DNA of 19,173 nt from Methanosphaera sp. SHI613 (GTDB lineage Archaea; Methanobacteriota; Methanobacteria; Methanobacteriales; Methanobacteriaceae). The stretch spans positions 1 to 19,173 of the forward strand of contig MVJJ01000163.1 in the NCBI GenBank assembly GCA_003266145.1. Reading direction: 5' to 3'. Positions within the stretch are counted from its first letter, which is position 1; every line of letters starts with the position of its first letter. The notes under the pieces were generated by a model. It was not told where the DNA came from, made no database searches, and was given only the letters and a program-made list of their open reading frames with translations. Below are positions 1 through 7,806 of this stretch, in pieces. A program made the position numbers and the translations under genes.

Positions 1-1
1 T

Positions 2-31
2 TTCAACCACATTTTCAACAGCCACGGTCAA
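2..31 (-). CDS. possible 5' end of an upstream divergent gene (partial)
   Basis: The first bases, read on the reverse strand, stay open from a TTG at 31-29 (also a GTG at 25-23) to the window edge and would encode MTVAVENVVE. An AGGGA sequence lies about 10 bases upstream of the TTG. Only ten codons are visible, so this could be chance. It would make the 31-136 gap a divergent promoter region shared with the MraY-like gene. No function can be given. Confidence 0.2.
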   Translation of the reverse strand, partial: MTVAVENVVE

Positions 32-100
32 ATAATTTTATCCCTAAATCACTCTAAAAAACATTATCTATTTTAATTTAAAAAAATAGAAATATTATTA

Positions 101-129
101 TTATAAATAATCTTTTAACTTTCAGGGGG
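101..129 (+). promoter_or_regulatory. TATA-like box and Shine-Dalgarno of the MraY-like gene
   Basis: A TATAAATA element lies at 102-109 in AT-rich DNA. A strong purine ribosome site, AGGGGG, at 124-129 is seven bases before the ATG at 137. The usual 25-base distance from the TATA box would put transcription start close to the ribosome site, so the working TATA box may be further upstream (about 66-90). The ribosome site is clear; the promoter assignment is tentative. Confidence 0.4.
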
Positions 130-136
130 TTAAATT

Positions 137-1219
137 ATGTTAGGTCAAGTGGATGTAATAATATTCATTATCACTCTAATAGTCACAGCATTATTCACGG
201 CTTTTGTACGTCGTGAGTTAATAGCCGCTGACATACGTGATAATCCAATAGTCTCAGAACATAGACAGAAAAGTGGGACACCTACAATGGGTGGATTTGG
301 AATCCTTTTAGGTGTTATATTGGTCACATTGTTCTTATTTAATTGGCCATCAAATAGTTATCTTATAATAACTGTCCTCATAATGGTAGCTGCCGGATTT
401 TTCGGAATGTTTGATGATTTATTAGGTTTTAAAGTCAAAGAATATCAAAAGGTGGTTTTAAATGATGGGGACGAACCAGTTAAGATTGGTTTATTAACAC
501 TTGCTCCTGGTGAAGAAGCAAGAATAGCTTCTCCAAAAGCTAAAGAGGATTATGCTCAAATAGTAGAAAAAGATCACAAGCTTAAAGTAGTCGATGAGAT
601 ACCTATCAAAAGTGAAACAACAGAAACTGAAAAAATAATCATTCAGTTTGTTGTAGCATGTTTTGTTGTCATTCCTGGTGTACTACAAAGTAACATCATG
701 GGAATAGAAATAGGTATTCTGATGATTCCATTGGCGATTTTAGCAATCATAGGTTCAATCAATGCCGTGAATTTAATTGATGGTATGGATGGATTAGCTG
801 CAGGAATAGTTGCAATAGCATCTTTAGCTTCAGCTTTCTTTGCCAGCGCAACAATGGGAACCGTTGCCTCATTACCATTTGTAGTACTTTCAGGTGCATG
901 TGTAGGATTTTTAGTCTTAAACCATTATCCTGCTAAGATATTCATGGGAGATACAGGTTCATTTGCATTAGGAACAGGTTATATGGTAGCTGCATTACTT
1001 GCAAATACATTGATTTTCTCAATAATCGCATTGGCAGTACCGATTGTTTCTGTCATAATTAGTCTAATGCATAGGGCACATATCATAACCCTACCTGTAG
1101 AACCGTTACATCATACATTGAACTATCATGGTATGAGTGAACAGAAGATAATATTATTATATTGGGCAATAACATTTGTGGTATCAATCGTTGCTTTAGT
1201 TATATTTGGAGTATTTTAA
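137..1219 (+). CDS. MraY-like polyprenyl-phosphate glycosyl-1-phosphate transferase (pseudomurein precursor)
   Basis: A membrane enzyme of the MraY/WecA/GPT family (glycosyltransferase family 4). It is expected to move a sugar-1-phosphate peptide precursor from UDP onto a polyprenyl phosphate at the inner face of the membrane, the lipid-I-like step of wall synthesis. Family motifs are plain over 360 residues: SGTPTMGG at 46-53, the FDD acidic pair at 92-94, NAVNLIDGMDG at 209-219, FMGDTGS at 269-275, and LHHTLNYHG at 324-332 in the place of the bacterial triple-histidine loop. About ten hydrophobic segments are visible. Two things differ from bacterial MraY: a hydrophilic insert at roughly 100-165 after the FDD motif, and HHT instead of HHH. 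The next gene, a Mur ligase, starts after about 12 bases, so the two are very probably one transcript. The wall role rests on the motif match and on the three Mur ligases nearby; the exact substrate is inferred. Confidence 0.88.
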   Translation: MLGQVDVIIFIITLIVTALFTAFVRRELIAADIRDNPIVSEHRQKSGTPTMGGFGILLGVILVTLFLFNWPSNSYLIITVLIMVAAGFFGMFDDLLGFKVKEYQKVVLNDGDEPVKIGLLTLAPGEEARIASPKAKEDYAQIVEKDHKLKVVDEIPIKSETTETEKIIIQFVVACFVVIPGVLQSNIMGIEIGILMIPLAILAIIGSINAVNLIDGMDGLAAGIVAIASLASAFFASATMGTVASLPFVVLSGACVGFLVLNHYPAKIFMGDTGSFALGTGYMVAALLANTLIFSIIALAVPIVSVIISLMHRAHIITLPVEPLHHTLNYHGMSEQKIILLYWAITFVVSIVALVIFGVF

Positions 1220-1231
1220 TAGGTGAGAAAT

Positions 1232-2698
1232 TTGCAAAATAGTATTAAAGCTTCACAACTTGCAGAGCTTGTTGAAGGAAGATTATACGGTGAAGATATA
1301 AATCTGAATGGATTATTCACATTCTTGAATAAAGCATCAGAAAATGACATAGTTATCCGTCATTGGATTAATGCAAAAGGAATTCAAATAGCCAGTGACA
1401 AGAATGTTTCATGTATCATTACACAAAATCCTCAGGATGGCGCCATTGAAGAGGCCGAAAAATTACATATGGCATTGATAGTTACTCAAAAGATTGAATT
1501 AGCCACTGCATATGCTATAAAAACGACCGTGGATGATTATGCAAGTGACAGTTTCAAGATGGCAGTCACGGGTACTAATGGTAAGTCCACCACTTCTCAC
1601 CTACTTTATACTATTTTTAATGATTTAGGTTTTAACACATATACCAACACTGATGCGGAATCTGAGGGCAATACCTTGATAGATCCACGTGTGGCAGTAG
1701 AATTGGCAGATTATTATAAGGCCAACGGTAAAGTTGATGCTATTTCATTGGAGGTATCTGAAGTACAGGGTTGGGATGATAGAATCATGAAAAATCATGC
1801 TTATCAAATGATCAGTGCCTTGAATACCGATGTATCAATCATTACCAATGCATCAGCCGATCACATGAATCTTGTAGAATCATTTGATGATTTGTTAAAT
1901 GAAATTGGTGGAGCAGCACGTGCATTACTAAATACTGATAAGAAATCATTGCTTGTTTTGAATTATGATGATGAAAATATCCGAAAGATGGCCAGTATCG
2001 TTGAAAATCATCCAAATATTACCGTGATGTATTTCGGAGAATACTCTGATGAGATTGATTTGGACATCTGTTATAAGGAAAACGATGCTATTTATGCAGG
2101 TAATCAGGCATATATTAAGTATGAAGATTTGCCTTTCACATCAAAGCATTTCATTCAGGATATTATGGCCGCTATAGCCGTATGTGTATATAAACAGTTA
2201 AATCAGGAAAAAGTAGTGGAGTCACTATCAAATTATAAGGCATTGTCCCGACGATTTATTAAACTCATGGAAAATCCCGTCGTCATCGATGACTTTGCAC
2301 ATAATCCTTCAGGTATAAAATTAACCATAGAAAACGGTGCAAAACTGGGAAAAAATCTTTTCGTTGTTGATGCAATCAGAGGATCTCGTGGAGATGACAT
2401 TAACAAGCAGATAGCTTGTGCATTGGTTGAATCATTATCAAAAGAGGAAAATTATGTCCTGTTTTTAACATGCAGCAGGGATGTAGTAAACGAATTAAAC
2501 ACAGTTCTGGATTCCGAACTGGATATATTTACAAGGGTACTTGATGAAAATGATATAAAATATACCTTGTTTGATAACCTCGAAGAATCCTTATTAACTG
2601 TCATCGATACGGCTGATGATGATGACGTCATACTTCTTCTAGGTGCACAGGGCATGGATCCTGCAAGCAGATTACTTAAAAAGAATGATATAATCTAA
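1232..2698 (+). CDS. Mur ligase family protein, MurE/MurF-like (pseudomurein peptide ligase)
   Basis: An ATP-dependent amide ligase expected to add an amino acid to the pseudomurein precursor in the cytoplasm. From the start chosen here it has 488 residues: an N-terminal substrate domain like that of MurE/MurF (about 1-108), the P-loop GTNGKST at 114-120, glutamates in LEVSE at 173-177, the TNASADH segment with N206, D210 and H211, an RRF motif near 341, and DDFAHNP at 353-359 opening the C-terminal domain. The frame also opens at a GTG at 1223. I chose the TTG at 1232 because AGGTGA (1221-1226) then sits five bases ahead of it, the same arrangement as in the gene at 7807. The gene follows the MraY-like gene closely and ends in a T-rich terminator. 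Which amino acid it adds cannot be read from the sequence; cyanophycin-synthetase-type ligases are related and a less likely alternative. Confidence 0.85.
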   Translation: MQNSIKASQLAELVEGRLYGEDINLNGLFTFLNKASENDIVIRHWINAKGIQIASDKNVSCIITQNPQDGAIEEAEKLHMALIVTQKIELATAYAIKTTVDDYASDSFKMAVTGTNGKSTTSHLLYTIFNDLGFNTYTNTDAESEGNTLIDPRVAVELADYYKANGKVDAISLEVSEVQGWDDRIMKNHAYQMISALNTDVSIITNASADHMNLVESFDDLLNEIGGAARALLNTDKKSLLVLNYDDENIRKMASIVENHPNITVMYFGEYSDEIDLDICYKENDAIYAGNQAYIKYEDLPFTSKHFIQDIMAAIAVCVYKQLNQEKVVESLSNYKALSRRFIKLMENPVVIDDFAHNPSGIKLTIENGAKLGKNLFVVDAIRGSRGDDINKQIACALVESLSKEENYVLFLTCSRDVVNELNTVLDSELDIFTRVLDENDIKYTLFDNLEESLLTVIDTADDDDVILLLGAQGMDPASRLLKKNDII

Positions 2699-2714
2699 TT
2701 TTTTCCCTTTTTTT
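2699..2714 (+). terminator. T-tract terminator after the first Mur ligase
   Basis: Directly after the stop codon come two runs of T split by CCC, on the coding strand. Archaeal RNA polymerase stops at such oligo-T runs without needing a hairpin. The following gap of about 190 bases holds TATA-like AT-rich sequence, so the next two ligases probably have their own promoter. Confidence 0.5.
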
Positions 2715-2905
2715 AATGGGATTTTCATAAGTTATTTTCTATTTTTTTAATTAAAACTTAGCATATCCATCTTTTTATTAACATATTTTCTTTCTTATAT
2801 TTTACACTTATTTTATTAGTTATTAAAAACATAACTATTTATTATTAGATATTATATTGAAAATAATTATCATCAGAAAATAATTTACAAGAGGAGTTGT
2901 AGTTT

Positions 2906-4351
2906 TTGGAAATAAAGAATTGTATTGTAATTGGTGCAGGTAATGCAGGTAGACCAGTAGCAAAGTTATTGAATTATCTTGATGTTGAAGTCACAATGAC
3001 CGATACTAAAAAATTGGACGAATTTACTCCGAGATTTCAGGGTTATTTAACCGATCTTGAAAAAATGGGAATAACATTATCATTGGGCGTTGACACACCC
3101 GACATAACAGGATTTGATGCTATATATCTAGCTCCGACAATCCCCGAATCAGCACCCATATGGAAATTGGCTAAAGAAAATAACTTGAAGATACTTGATT
3201 GTGAATACATAAGCGGACTAATCGATGAAATATTGGACATGGATAAAATAGGAATAACAGGTTCATTTGGTAAAACTACAACCACCACTATGATAACAAA
3301 CATATTCCAGCATGCAGGATATAACGTCTATCACTGTTCCTCCATGAAACAAAACCTTGTAAGCGAAGCATTGGTAAATGATATAATAAAAGGAGAACAT
3401 ATAGGTGCGGATATCGCAATAATAGAACTGCCTCATGGAACACTGGGATTACTGGGTAAAATGACCCTTAAAATAGGTGTCTTAACGAATGTACTTCCGG
3501 AGCATCTATCTGAATTCGATGATTCCATGGAAAAATATGCAGAGAGAAAATCCATGATGTTGGATATGTGTGATAAGTTTATCGCCAACTGCCAATGTGG
3601 TGATTTGGTGGGATATAAACGTGAAGATACAATTTATTATAACATGCTAAGTTCATTTTCTGATGAGATAGATACCGAGAAGTATCCTCCTAAGTTTACC
3701 GGATTTTTCAAGGATGACATATTCCATATAAACTACTGTGATGATGGTAAACTCGTAGATGAAACTTTCAAATTGGATTCAATAGCCAACTATAATTATG
3801 AAAACCTCATAGCGGCCGTAGGGGTAGGTGTAACCTATGGATTACCGATGGATGCTATCAAAAAGGGCATAAATGCATTTGAATCCGTCGGCGGAAGGAT
3901 GGAATATCTGGGTAATTTCAACGGTGCAGATGCTTATTATGATGCATCATTCGGTCCTAGTATAAGACAGGCATTGGAAGCCATAAAGGATAAGAACATA
4001 ATCGTCGTCTTCGGATTCTTAGACACAACCACCATAAGGGATAAGAAATTAAACGGTAAGATAATCGGTGATTATGCCAGCATGGTAATAGCAACAGGTT
4101 ATGCCGAGCTCATGGGTGAGTTGAATATGGACAATGCGTTTGAATTGCTCAATGCCATAGAAAATAAGGATGTTGTAAAACTGGCAGTATGTGACGTTGA
4201 AGAAGCATCAGAGTTGGCAGTCAAATATGCAAAAGAGGGAGATATCATCGTGCATCTTGGAACAGGGGCATCCAATTCCTATCAGGAAGTAAAGGACAAG
4301 ATGATTAAAGGATTAACAGAAGGAAGTAAAAGATATGCTCGAAGAGATTAA
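2906..4351 (+). CDS. Mur ligase family protein, MurD-like (pseudomurein peptide ligase)
   Basis: A 481-residue Mur ligase. The N-terminal domain begins with a dinucleotide-type GAGNAGRP turn at 10-17, as in MurC/MurD. The ATP domain has the P-loop GSFGKTTTT at 119-127, and a TNVLPEH segment (about 194-200) stands where other family members have TN-x-x-x-DH. The C-terminal domain has VGGRMEYLG at 328-336 and DASFGPS at 346-352 in place of the usual DYAHNP or DSKATNP. The start is a TTG at 2906, supported by GAGGAG at 2891-2896; no upstream in-frame alternative survives the stop at 2900. The 3' end overlaps the next ligase by 17 bases, which suggests translational coupling and equal amounts of the two enzymes. 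The role is inferred to be peptide-stem synthesis for pseudomurein. The altered motifs leave its exact substrate uncertain, and it could be a more diverged, regulatory-type family member. Confidence 0.83.
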   Translation: MEIKNCIVIGAGNAGRPVAKLLNYLDVEVTMTDTKKLDEFTPRFQGYLTDLEKMGITLSLGVDTPDITGFDAIYLAPTIPESAPIWKLAKENNLKILDCEYISGLIDEILDMDKIGITGSFGKTTTTTMITNIFQHAGYNVYHCSSMKQNLVSEALVNDIIKGEHIGADIAIIELPHGTLGLLGKMTLKIGVLTNVLPEHLSEFDDSMEKYAERKSMMLDMCDKFIANCQCGDLVGYKREDTIYYNMLSSFSDEIDTEKYPPKFTGFFKDDIFHINYCDDGKLVDETFKLDSIANYNYENLIAAVGVGVTYGLPMDAIKKGINAFESVGGRMEYLGNFNGADAYYDASFGPSIRQALEAIKDKNIIVVFGFLDTTTIRDKKLNGKIIGDYASMVIATGYAELMGELNMDNAFELLNAIENKDVVKLAVCDVEEASELAVKYAKEGDIIVHLGTGASNSYQEVKDKMIKGLTEGSKRYARRD

Positions 4352-5867
4352 GGATGATGCCGTATTCGGTGTTGTCGGTGTATGTGGAATAAACGGTAAT
4401 CTGATTGCACGTATACTATCAGACCATGGATATAAGGTGATAGCCAATGATACCCAAAGTAGTAAAGACTGTAAATTTCTATCTGCGTTAAAAGAGTATC
4501 CTGACATAAAAATTTATCATGGTGACATTCCGGAATCATTCTATGATGAGATTGATTACGTTATTCTTCCAATGGCATTAATTAAATCAAAATCATCATT
4601 ATATCAAAAATTTGAATCATTGAGTATTCCAATTTTATCTGTCTATGACATCTATGATTTATTTGAGCCAACCCATCCTGTTATATGCATCACTGGAACG
4701 AATGGAAAAACAACCACGACAACCTTATTAAAACACTTGGCATATCATGATGGGATAATGCCTGCCGAACATAAATTGGAGGGTATGCAGGGAAACGCCG
4801 GGGATATACCGGCATTACAGGCAAGATTAAAGTCCGATGTCACAATACTTGAGACCGGAACAGCCGGAGTCAAGGGCAGTTTAACTGATTTGGCCGCACC
4901 ATGTAAACCTGACGTTGGATTAATTACCAACATTACACCTGATCATTTAAATGAAAGTTCAAACTTCATCAATTATGCAAGGGTAAAGGCGGAGTTAATA
5001 ACCCTTGTCGATGATGCTACGCTCGTTGTTAATAATGATGATCCTACGATAATGGCATTGCTTAACGAAACAGAATTCAATGGCAATCTCATAAGATTTG
5101 GTATTGAATATGATTCTTCACAGAAGTCTAAAAAGGAATGTACCTGTGGAGAAATGGTGGATATTGATGAATACATTGCCGGAGTAGGGCAATATCAATG
5201 TAAATGTGGATTAAAATATTTAAAACCTGATTATCTTGCCTGTAACATAAACGATGAGCATAATCACTTCACATTGAAAACACCTTATGAGGATGTTGAA
5301 TTTGAATTATCCATAACTGGATTACATAATATATACAATGCAACCGGTGCAATCATAATAGCACATGAAATATTAGGAATCTCCTATGACTCTATAAAAG
5401 AGGCATTGCTCTCATTTACTGGTGTAAGCGGAAGAATGGAAAAGATAGCACATGTCAATGATAAGGATATCATGGTGGACTATGCTCATAATCCTGCAGG
5501 TATTACAACAGTACTAAAGGAACTTAAAAATCATTACAAACGGGTCGTCAATGTAATTACTACCTCATCCGAAAGTGGTATGGAAGGAGATAAACAAATA
5601 ATGCAAAGGGCATTAAAACATGCCGATGTGGTGATTCCCGCTTCATATAATTCCTATCTTTGTGCAAGGGAATTAATCAAAAATGACGAATATGCTAACA
5701 AAATAATACTTCCGGATTACATGCCCGAATCTACCAAGGTTGGAACATTGGGTGCTACACTGGAACAAGTATTGATAGGTTTTACCATTTCATTAGATAT
5801 TGATGCGGATTTAATAGTCTGTACAGGTGAAGCGGCATTTAAATATAAGGATAAATTACTAAATTAA
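4335..5867 (+). CDS. Mur ligase family protein with MurT-like four-cysteine insert
   Basis: A 510-residue Mur ligase. An N-terminal MurD-like domain (FGVVGVCGINGN from 11) is followed by the P-loop GTNGKTTTT at 121-129, ITNITPDHLNE with N199, D203 and H204, an inserted cysteine element (C269, C271, C289, C291), GRMEK at 366-370, and DYAHNPAG at 382-389. The cysteine pairs are followed by a YLKPDY segment, which strongly recalls the zinc ribbon of bacterial MurT, although MurT has CxxC pairs and here they are CxC. The ATG at 4335 lies inside the end of the preceding ligase gene with AAGGAAG at 4320-4326, so translation is probably coupled. Family knowledge supports an ATP-dependent amide-bond ligase in the cytoplasm. 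MurT works with the glutaminase GatD; no GatD homologue is seen in this window, so this protein is more likely a true amino-acid ligase. Confidence 0.85.
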   Translation: MLEEIKDDAVFGVVGVCGINGNLIARILSDHGYKVIANDTQSSKDCKFLSALKEYPDIKIYHGDIPESFYDEIDYVILPMALIKSKSSLYQKFESLSIPILSVYDIYDLFEPTHPVICITGTNGKTTTTTLLKHLAYHDGIMPAEHKLEGMQGNAGDIPALQARLKSDVTILETGTAGVKGSLTDLAAPCKPDVGLITNITPDHLNESSNFINYARVKAELITLVDDATLVVNNDDPTIMALLNETEFNGNLIRFGIEYDSSQKSKKECTCGEMVDIDEYIAGVGQYQCKCGLKYLKPDYLACNINDEHNHFTLKTPYEDVEFELSITGLHNIYNATGAIIIAHEILGISYDSIKEALLSFTGVSGRMEKIAHVNDKDIMVDYAHNPAGITTVLKELKNHYKRVVNVITTSSESGMEGDKQIMQRALKHADVVIPASYNSYLCARELIKNDEYANKIILPDYMPESTKVGTLGATLEQVLIGFTISLDIDADLIVCTGEAAFKYKDKLLN

Positions 5868-5869
5868 CC

Positions 5870-5898
5870 TTATTTTTCTCATTTTTTTTCTTATTTTT
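5870..5898 (+). terminator. T-rich terminator after the third Mur ligase
   Basis: Three T runs follow the stop codon within 30 bases. This is a normal archaeal termination signal and separates the ligase pair from the next transcription unit. Confidence 0.45.
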
Positions 5899-5923
5899 AA
5901 AATATTAAATAGTATAAAAAAGA

Positions 5924-5935
5924 TAATTATATACA
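5924..5935 (+). promoter_or_regulatory. TATA-like box upstream of the POTRA-like protein gene
   Basis: AATTATATAC in the gap between the ligases and the next unit resembles an archaeal box A. Transcription would begin near 5957 and give a leader of about 60 bases. The gap is AT-rich throughout, so other placements are possible. Confidence 0.3.
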
Positions 5936-6019
5936 GATTAATTTAATATAAAATTATTTAATGTAAGATGTACATTATAGATTCACGTTAATGAAGTTAT
6001 ATTAAAGGGGTGAAATCTT

Positions 6020-6502
6020 TTGTTTATAAAAGTTAGAAGAGATACTTTAATTATTTTAATTTTAGCATTTATGTTAATAGTATCTGGCCGGGTAATGGCG
6101 TATGTAGCTTTTTCAGCCTCAGATAATGCGGATGATCAAGTACCTATCGCCGGTGTAATGGTCAAAGGAAATGATGTAATTTCTTCAAGTACTATTAAGT
6201 CATATGTAGAATCAGCTGGTTTTAGGGATGGTAGTTATATCAAAGGAAATACATTGATTACATCTCAAAGACAGTTATTGTTATCGGATGCGATACAAAA
6301 TGCAGAGCAATTGGCAAAACGTTCAACGATTCCAGGTACGTCCATTGCTCCAATAAATGCAGTTGATGTGCAAGTAGATACGAGTACTGGAAATGTTGTT
6401 GTTACTGTTGTCGAAGACTTTTCGGCTATTCCTATTGATGAATCAGTTATCAAAAATGCTACGGCAAACAGTTCAACCGCTAAGGTAAATACAACAGATT
6501 AA
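6020..6502 (+). CDS. single-pass membrane protein with a POTRA/FtsQ-like extracellular domain
   Basis: Not a gene I recognise by name. The 160-residue product has a short basic N-terminus (KVRR at 4-7), one hydrophobic segment at about 9-31, then an outward-facing domain. The order of predicted elements in that domain matches a POTRA unit: strand IAGVMVKGN (43-51), helix ISSSTIKSYVESAG (54-67), a second helix around 82-100, then two strands around 113-120 and 125-138. The last two carry VDVQVD, GNVVVTVVED and SAI, the pattern seen before the end of BamA and FtsQ POTRA domains. Topology (N-terminus inside, one membrane pass, POTRA outside) and location next to Mur ligases recall bacterial FtsQ. 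The start is a TTG with GGGGTGA at 6007-6013. The last 15 residues are rich in Asn, Thr and Ser. The fold is inferred by eye; a role in division or wall assembly is a hypothesis. Confidence 0.75.
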   Translation: MFIKVRRDTLIILILAFMLIVSGRVMAYVAFSASDNADDQVPIAGVMVKGNDVISSSTIKSYVESAGFRDGSYIKGNTLITSQRQLLLSDAIQNAEQLAKRSTIPGTSIAPINAVDVQVDTSTGNVVVTVVEDFSAIPIDESVIKNATANSSTAKVNTTD

Positions 6503-6512
6503 GGTGATGCGA

Positions 6513-7775
6513 ATGAACAGATCAAAATTATCTAAATATGCACTCTTTGTGATTATTATATTAATGTTTTCTCCATTGGCATCAGCGACAATGAACGTTG
6601 CAGTAATAACTGATCCTACAGGTAAGGATCCTAATGGATGTGCTGCGGGAAGTCAATCATTTGCTATAAACATGTTCCAGTCAACATTCATATTCTCACA
6701 AGAGCATAAAATGGCCCTGCTTTCAGGGGGGGAAGGTACATCTAATGTAAGGGTTGTAGCAGTAATCAACGCTTTAACATTGTTACAATCCAATAAGACT
6801 CCGTCAGAAGTTGTAAGTGTAGCACAGAACTATGAAGGTATTCGTCTAATGGCGGTTAACCCAACACAGGGAATCGCGGTAGGTGGAGACTTTAAGGTAT
6901 ACATGGTTACAGTAGATAACAACAACACCATCAAAGTTCAAGCAGCTAGTGGTGGAGTAGCATCCATTCCACCAGGAACTAGAGGAGCTATGATACACCT
7001 TCGTAACTCAGAAGGAAACCCTAAATCCGGTACTGCTGATACAGTAAGGTTACAGACGGCAATCAATATGGGTAAAATGATACGTGATGGATATCCTGCT
7101 ACCACAATTGTTTCAGAGGCATTTGGGGAAGTAGCTAGAGATTCCGGAGAAGACCACGGTGGAGGTGCCGTTAACTTAATTTCCGGTGTAACAACAGGAG
7201 ACATGTTCACTCCTCAGAAATTAAATGATGTCGGTTATGAAATGGAAAAACCATACAGTAAGGTAAGTAGCTCCGGTTGGAGCGTAGGTTATCCTGAAGC
7301 AGAAAATTACCAAGTATCTCCTGTAGATGGAAGTCCATTAACGGATGTATACGCATATCAGGCATTGAAAAATGCGATTACCGTATCAAACGATAATCCA
7401 TCAGTATCCACATATGGATCTGATAAGAAGGGTTTAAATGAAGCAACAACATCAGTAGTGGTCTCATCCGTAAGAAGAAATGGATATGATCCAGTTCAAA
7501 TAGCTAAAGATATTAATCAGGCTATAGATGGTAGTATCATTGTTGGTGTAGAACATGTTGACTCTTCAGATTTAAATGTTAAAGAGAATATTAAAGCGGT
7601 AGGGGTATACTATACTGCAGCTCCTAATGGTAGAACAGCACCTGCATGGAACTTACCTATAGATTCACAGGTATTTGATGTTTTAGCAAATATTCAAAGT
7701 TTAATAGGTATATTATTAATACTATTAGCATTATTCAGAACTTCATTAACAAAATCATTCTTCAGAAGAAGATGA
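6513..7775 (+). CDS. exported protein with signal peptide and C-terminal membrane anchor, unknown function
   Basis: I do not recognise this family. The 420-residue product begins MNRSKLSKYA and a hydrophobic run, with a likely cleavage site after residues SPLASA (about 20-25). A long hydrophilic outer region follows, then one hydrophobic segment near the C-terminus (VLANIQSLIGILLILLALF) and a basic tail ending RRR. That predicts a protein outside the cell membrane, held by its C-terminus with the tail in the cytoplasm. The frame also opens at 6504 (GTG) and 6507, but AAGGTGA at 6501-6507 overlaps the previous stop codon and fits the ATG at 6513 best. The gene is clearly in one operon with the POTRA-like gene, so the two products may act together at the cell surface. 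One cysteine lies in NGCAAG near residue 37 after the signal. A substrate-binding, enzymatic or structural role cannot be told from sequence. Confidence 0.8.
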   Translation: MNRSKLSKYALFVIIILMFSPLASATMNVAVITDPTGKDPNGCAAGSQSFAINMFQSTFIFSQEHKMALLSGGEGTSNVRVVAVINALTLLQSNKTPSEVVSVAQNYEGIRLMAVNPTQGIAVGGDFKVYMVTVDNNNTIKVQAASGGVASIPPGTRGAMIHLRNSEGNPKSGTADTVRLQTAINMGKMIRDGYPATTIVSEAFGEVARDSGEDHGGGAVNLISGVTTGDMFTPQKLNDVGYEMEKPYSKVSSSGWSVGYPEAENYQVSPVDGSPLTDVYAYQALKNAITVSNDNPSVSTYGSDKKGLNEATTSVVVSSVRRNGYDPVQIAKDINQAIDGSIIVGVEHVDSSDLNVKENIKAVGVYYTAAPNGRTAPAWNLPIDSQVFDVLANIQSLIGILLILLALFRTSLTKSFFRRR

Positions 7776-7806
7776 TTTACTATTTTTTATTTTTTAGGTG
7801 ATTATT

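Noticed and set aside
3591..3602. CQCG in the second Mur ligase as half of a zinc ribbon
   Set aside because: No second cysteine pair follows at a suitable distance, unlike in the third ligase.
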